Position numbers and translations under genes: made by a program. The notes beneath the pieces were generated by a model, which saw only the letters and a list, made by a program, of their open reading frames with translations, ran no database searches and had not been told where the DNA came from. Source: Pectobacterium fontis (GTDB lineage: Bacteria; Pseudomonadota; Gammaproteobacteria; Enterobacterales; Enterobacteriaceae). Taken from it: 64,000 bases of DNA. This document shows, piece after piece, positions 61,071 to 64,000 of the stretch (position 1 is the first letter of the stretch; every line of letters starts with the position of its first letter). The DNA lies in the NCBI RefSeq assembly GCF_000803215.1, contig NZ_JSXC01000037.1:16964-80963 (forward strand). The letters run 5' to 3'.

Positions 61071-62273
61071 TTAAGCTGGCGCTGAGTTTCTAATGTCATC
61101 TATTTTTTTTGCAATCTCAAATAAATTTCTTAATTGAGTGTTAGAAAACAACTGCTTAGTGATTTCATCGATTAAAGTTTCTCCAAATTCTACGATGAAG
61201 ATTTCTTGCTGAGAATCAAAAATAAACTCCCCTATCTTGTTATGAGCTATTGAACACCTCATTCTATAAATCCAATATGCAGCAATATTTAAAATATCTT
61301 TTCTGTATTCATCAGCGGTTTTACTATTTCCGAACTTAGATTTATAATTATCATAGGAAGCATTCGATGCTGAAATAATTTCAATGAATCTAGACCATCT
61401 TACAGGGTCTTTCAGTGGGTTGCTATCTTTTGAGTAGTGTTGAAAAATATCTTTAGCTAAATCTAAAAATGGAATTAATTTGTACATTGAATCCAGGATT
61501 CCTCCTATTTCTGTAACGTAATCACCCATTAAGTTTTTAAGTGAAGATATTTCCTCTTTGTCATAAGACAGCATTATGTTTCGGAATTCTTTTATAGACG
61601 GTGGTAAGGTTTTTAATTTAATAACACAGACGTAATCATATAATAACTCTAGAAGATGATATTTTTTTAAGAAACGATCAAAACCATTGGTGGAGTTAAT
61701 TGCATCAATTAACTTAGATGTATGTTCTCTTGTGGGAATGTGTAAGCCTTTGATTGCTCTTATTTTAAATTTATCATTTGAATAAGGTAAAGTTACAGGA
61801 GTGTGGCTAAACCCTCCCCATAGAGGAGCGGTATCCTGAAAATTATTAATATAATCAAGCTCAAAGTTTTCGTTCAATAAAATATATGACTTAGAAAAAC
61901 CTGGAGTGAATGATAGCGAATGCAAGCAACTATTATCTTCATCTCTATTTAATTCGCTATCTACGATAGAACAAATATATTGAGGAATGGTTAAAGAATC
62001 GAACTCAGTGCTTACTTCATTTGTGCTAAGGCAAATGACTCCCATCTCAGTATCGAGATCATCACATAATATAATATCTGATGAAGCACTGATAGATGTC
62101 GACGTTATTTCTATTGGCATTATTCTATATTTGCCAGAGAACCCAACATCTATTTCTTCATTTAATTTAATAACTGTAACATAGAGTTTATCCGTTTCTT
62201 CGACAGAAAAAGACAGTATAATATTATGAGAATTTATTACATTCTCGAACTCATTGAAATTGTTAATATTCAT
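61071..62273 (-). CDS. HEPN-motif protein, second gene of a two-gene operon
   Basis: 400 residues. The C-terminal region has the HEPN motif: Arg339-x4-His344 in RCSIAHNK. The long N-terminal region (about 1-200) is beta-rich and has no recognised domain. It starts immediately after the stop of the DGQHR-like gene (TAA then ATG), so they are one unit. HEPN proteins are commonly RNases in toxin and antiviral systems. Low GC relative to the satellite genes. Confidence 0.75.
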   Translation of the reverse strand: MNINNFNEFENVINSHNIILSFSVEETDKLYVTVIKLNEEIDVGFSGKYRIMPIEITSTSISASSDIILCDDLDTEMGVICLSTNEVSTEFDSLTIPQYICSIVDSELNRDEDNSCLHSLSFTPGFSKSYILLNENFELDYINNFQDTAPLWGGFSHTPVTLPYSNDKFKIRAIKGLHIPTREHTSKLIDAINSTNGFDRFLKKYHLLELLYDYVCVIKLKTLPPSIKEFRNIMLSYDKEEISSLKNLMGDYVTEIGGILDSMYKLIPFLDLAKDIFQHYSKDSNPLKDPVRWSRFIEIISASNASYDNYKSKFGNSKTADEYRKDILNIAAYWIYRMRCSIAHNKIGEFIFDSQQEIFIVEFGETLIDEITKQLFSNTQLRNLFEIAKKIDDIRNSAPA

Positions 62274-63476
62274 TTATTCCGTTGCCATTTTCCAGCATTC
62301 ACTAAAGACCGTAGTTCCTTCATCTCTAAAATACTCTTTGAATCCATTGAGTATTAATTTTCTAGTTGCATATCCAACGTTACTTTTCCTTGGATCTATG
62401 TCTTTTTTACTAATATCGAAAGTAATAATTCCGAGGGGATCAAAATTATTAGAAAGAAAAGAATTTTTTAGTTTTCTGAGGCCTTCAGAAACTCGGTCTT
62501 GCCTACCTGTTTTTATAAACTGAGATATTGAACAAAATAAACCAAGCATGACATTCTCAGAACCAAGCCAAGATTTAGCTCCTTTGAATGATTCCAGATT
62601 TGAAATTTCCTTTTCAATTTCCGGGCTATTTCTCTCATCCTTAGGTAAACTAGTTAAATAACTTAGTCTATTAGAATCATAGTTATTTTCGTAATATGAC
62701 CAAGCCAGGGAATCAATTTCTTTTATTTCCTTGAAGTATTGTATGAATCTCTCGAATTTTTCAGTGTGCTCACTTTCTTCTGCGTCCATGACATTATCTT
62801 GGATTAAAGATCTTGCGATGACATCATCTTTATCTATTTCAGTTGTTTCCATTAAAAAAGCTTGATACGAAGAGGCAATTATGCCTAATGGATATTTGTT
62901 ACTTTGAGTTCTTCTCTGCTGATCTCGCTCAGCAAAAATATCAATATCTTCAATTTGATGAGATATTATCTCCTTCAAAGACATAAATAAAAGTTCAATT
63001 TGATGCCTTACTGACATTGCCTTTTGGCCTGCATTTAGAACTATCATTCTATAAATTAACTTGCTCATGTCAGACTCAAGCCAAAATTCTAATAATACCT
63101 CTTGTTCCTCAGGAAATGAATGCCCCTCTTTTAAAATTTGCTTAAGTATAAGTGTTCTTTGAAGCCCATCAAGAATATCAGCGTTATCCTTTTGTTTCAA
63201 ATGTTCAGCTAATTTAGGTGTATCATCTAAGTGAGCAATAATTTCATCAACTTTATGTAATTTCACAGAAAGAGTGATAGATGGTAGCAATGCCCCTGCT
63301 ATAAGGTCACTTTTCAATCGTGCATATGCTTTGTGATTTTCTTTTCTTCTTTGTATGAAAAAACCTTCAAAGTCATCACCAACAAGCTCAAGATACTCTG
63401 AGATAGAACATTTACAGTACACAACATTTGCGCCTGTTCTATGATCTTTTGTTTTTCCTAATATATTGAATGCCAT
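62274..63476 (-). CDS. DGQHR/DndB-like (ParB fold) protein
   Basis: 400 residues. DGLQR at 103-107 (ILDGLQRTLIL) and NAGQKAMS at 148-155 match the DGQHR family (DndB and relatives), and the segment ENHKAYARLKSDLIAGALLPSI (47-68) is the family's usual strand before it. DndB-like proteins are regulators or sensors in DNA modification defence systems; a DGQHR core binds nucleotides or DNA. Partner gene: HEPN. Upstream region holds a perfect palindrome (63588). Confidence 0.75.
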   Translation of the reverse strand: MAFNILGKTKDHRTGANVVYCKCSISEYLELVGDDFEGFFIQRRKENHKAYARLKSDLIAGALLPSITLSVKLHKVDEIIAHLDDTPKLAEHLKQKDNADILDGLQRTLILKQILKEGHSFPEEQEVLLEFWLESDMSKLIYRMIVLNAGQKAMSVRHQIELLFMSLKEIISHQIEDIDIFAERDQQRRTQSNKYPLGIIASSYQAFLMETTEIDKDDVIARSLIQDNVMDAEESEHTEKFERFIQYFKEIKEIDSLAWSYYENNYDSNRLSYLTSLPKDERNSPEIEKEISNLESFKGAKSWLGSENVMLGLFCSISQFIKTGRQDRVSEGLRKLKNSFLSNNFDPLGIITFDISKKDIDPRKSNVGYATRKLILNGFKEYFRDEGTTVFSECWKMATE

Positions 63477-64000
63477 ATCAACCTCGTGGCTTAATTTGGG
63501 TTAAAAGAAGTGTGTTTCATTATATAATGATTTAATTTATAACTAATTAGATTGTAAATCAACTAGTTATTAGCAAGCTATAATATCGTGCATAAGGTTA
63601 TGCACGCATGCTTAAATTTTTACGATTAAGCACAGGGACATTGAAGCCAAGCTTCCTGCTAAAGTCCTGTTAGAGCATGCTTCTCACAGATTCTATCGAT
63701 CTTTAAATACTGCAATCCCGCCGCGCCGACCACGAAAAAACCATAGCATTTCGATACATGCGTACCGACCAAAAAATTGATTTCAAATTGAATAAAATGA
63801 GGCATGGCAAGGGTTGCAGCGTAGTTCGCAGTTCGCACAGAAATACGTACCAACTGCGAACCATATTGCGAATTTTATCGTAGCAGCTCAGTTTCATTTT
63901 GCGTACTTGCTCGCTGGCAATGGATTAACACGGCATGATTTTTGTGTGCGCAAATTCTTATAGATAAGCAAAAGTGGGTAGGTTCGGTAGGTTCAGTCGG
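63477..64000. other. Promoter region and non-coding right end
   Basis: About 520 bases without a convincing gene. It includes the DGQHR gene's promoter, the palindrome GTGCATAA-GG-TTATGCAC (63588-63605), and an inverted repeat GTTCGCAG (63825-63832) / CTGCGAAC (63855-63862). ORFs near 63660-63900 on the minus strand lack ribosome sites and were not accepted. Confidence 0.45.

Noticed and set aside
63659..63897. Two overlapping minus-strand ORFs of 64 codons at the right end
   Set aside because: No ribosome sites, mutually overlapping, cysteine- and tryptophan-rich shadow-like composition.
1..64000. CRISPR arrays, insertion sequences, tRNA and rRNA genes
   Set aside because: No regularly spaced repeats, transposase genes or structural RNA genes were seen.

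Overview
The window looks like chromosome of an enterobacterium, most likely a Pectobacteriaceae-type plant-associated genome. That is an inference from gene style, moderate GC and a prophage gene resembling inhibitors of type I-F CRISPR; no rRNA or taxonomic marker is present. No tRNA or rRNA gene was seen. There are four blocks: (1) most of a lambda-like siphovirus prophage, 1 to about 41.3 kb, with its left end outside the window; (2) a short host segment, 41.5-47.5 kb; (3) a P4-like phage satellite, 47,468-59,739; (4) an AT-rich accessory stretch, 59.74-64 kb.

Prophage. Leftward early genes (1-5.8 kb) read from a pL/OL region at 6.16-6.22 kb. The cI-type repressor and two rex-position genes lie between OL and a matching pR/OR region at 7.76-7.83 kb. 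Rightward come cro, a CII-like regulator, a helicase, a primase, a DUF968 gene and a phage 82-type Q. Between Q and the lysis genes sits a divergent leftward operon: an AcrIF11-like ADP-ribosyltransferase, a small HTH (Aca-like) protein and a second tyrosine recombinase. Its promoter carries a perfect palindrome between -35 and -10. Then follow lysis genes (holin, endolysin, Rz with nested Rz1), HNH nuclease, P27-type TerS, TerL, an HK97-type head module and a lambda-type tail module with a -1 frameshift chaperone pair, tape measure, M, L, K, I, J and fibre. Several small moron genes with their own terminators are inserted among the tail genes.

Host segment. A LysE-type exporter, a flavin monooxygenase-like enzyme and a polar amino acid ABC transporter (ATPase, two permeases, binding protein) are followed by a VOC/glyoxalase-like gene cut off after about 80 residues where the satellite begins.

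Satellite. From left junction to right junction the order is that of integrated P4: att - crr - alpha - kil/immunity leader - vis - ori - sid - delta - cos - int - att. Delta/Ogr sites (TGT-N12-ACA, two copies) precede sid, and a 186/P2-type cos sequence is recognisable. psu is absent and alpha is frameshifted within its helicase domain. Extra genes occupy the flexible positions: AbiEi/AbiEii between att and crr, a Phd-type antitoxin with a toxin remnant between the two crr repeats, BrnT/BrnA between crr and alpha, and a large PD-(D/E)xK nuclease-like gene, broken by one frameshift, between cos and int.

Right stretch. A RelBE-type pair and a two-gene operon, a DGQHR/DndB-like protein followed by a HEPN-motif protein, may form an undescribed defence system. 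The main leads for new biology are the acr-like operon, the cos-int cargo gene and the DGQHR-HEPN pair.
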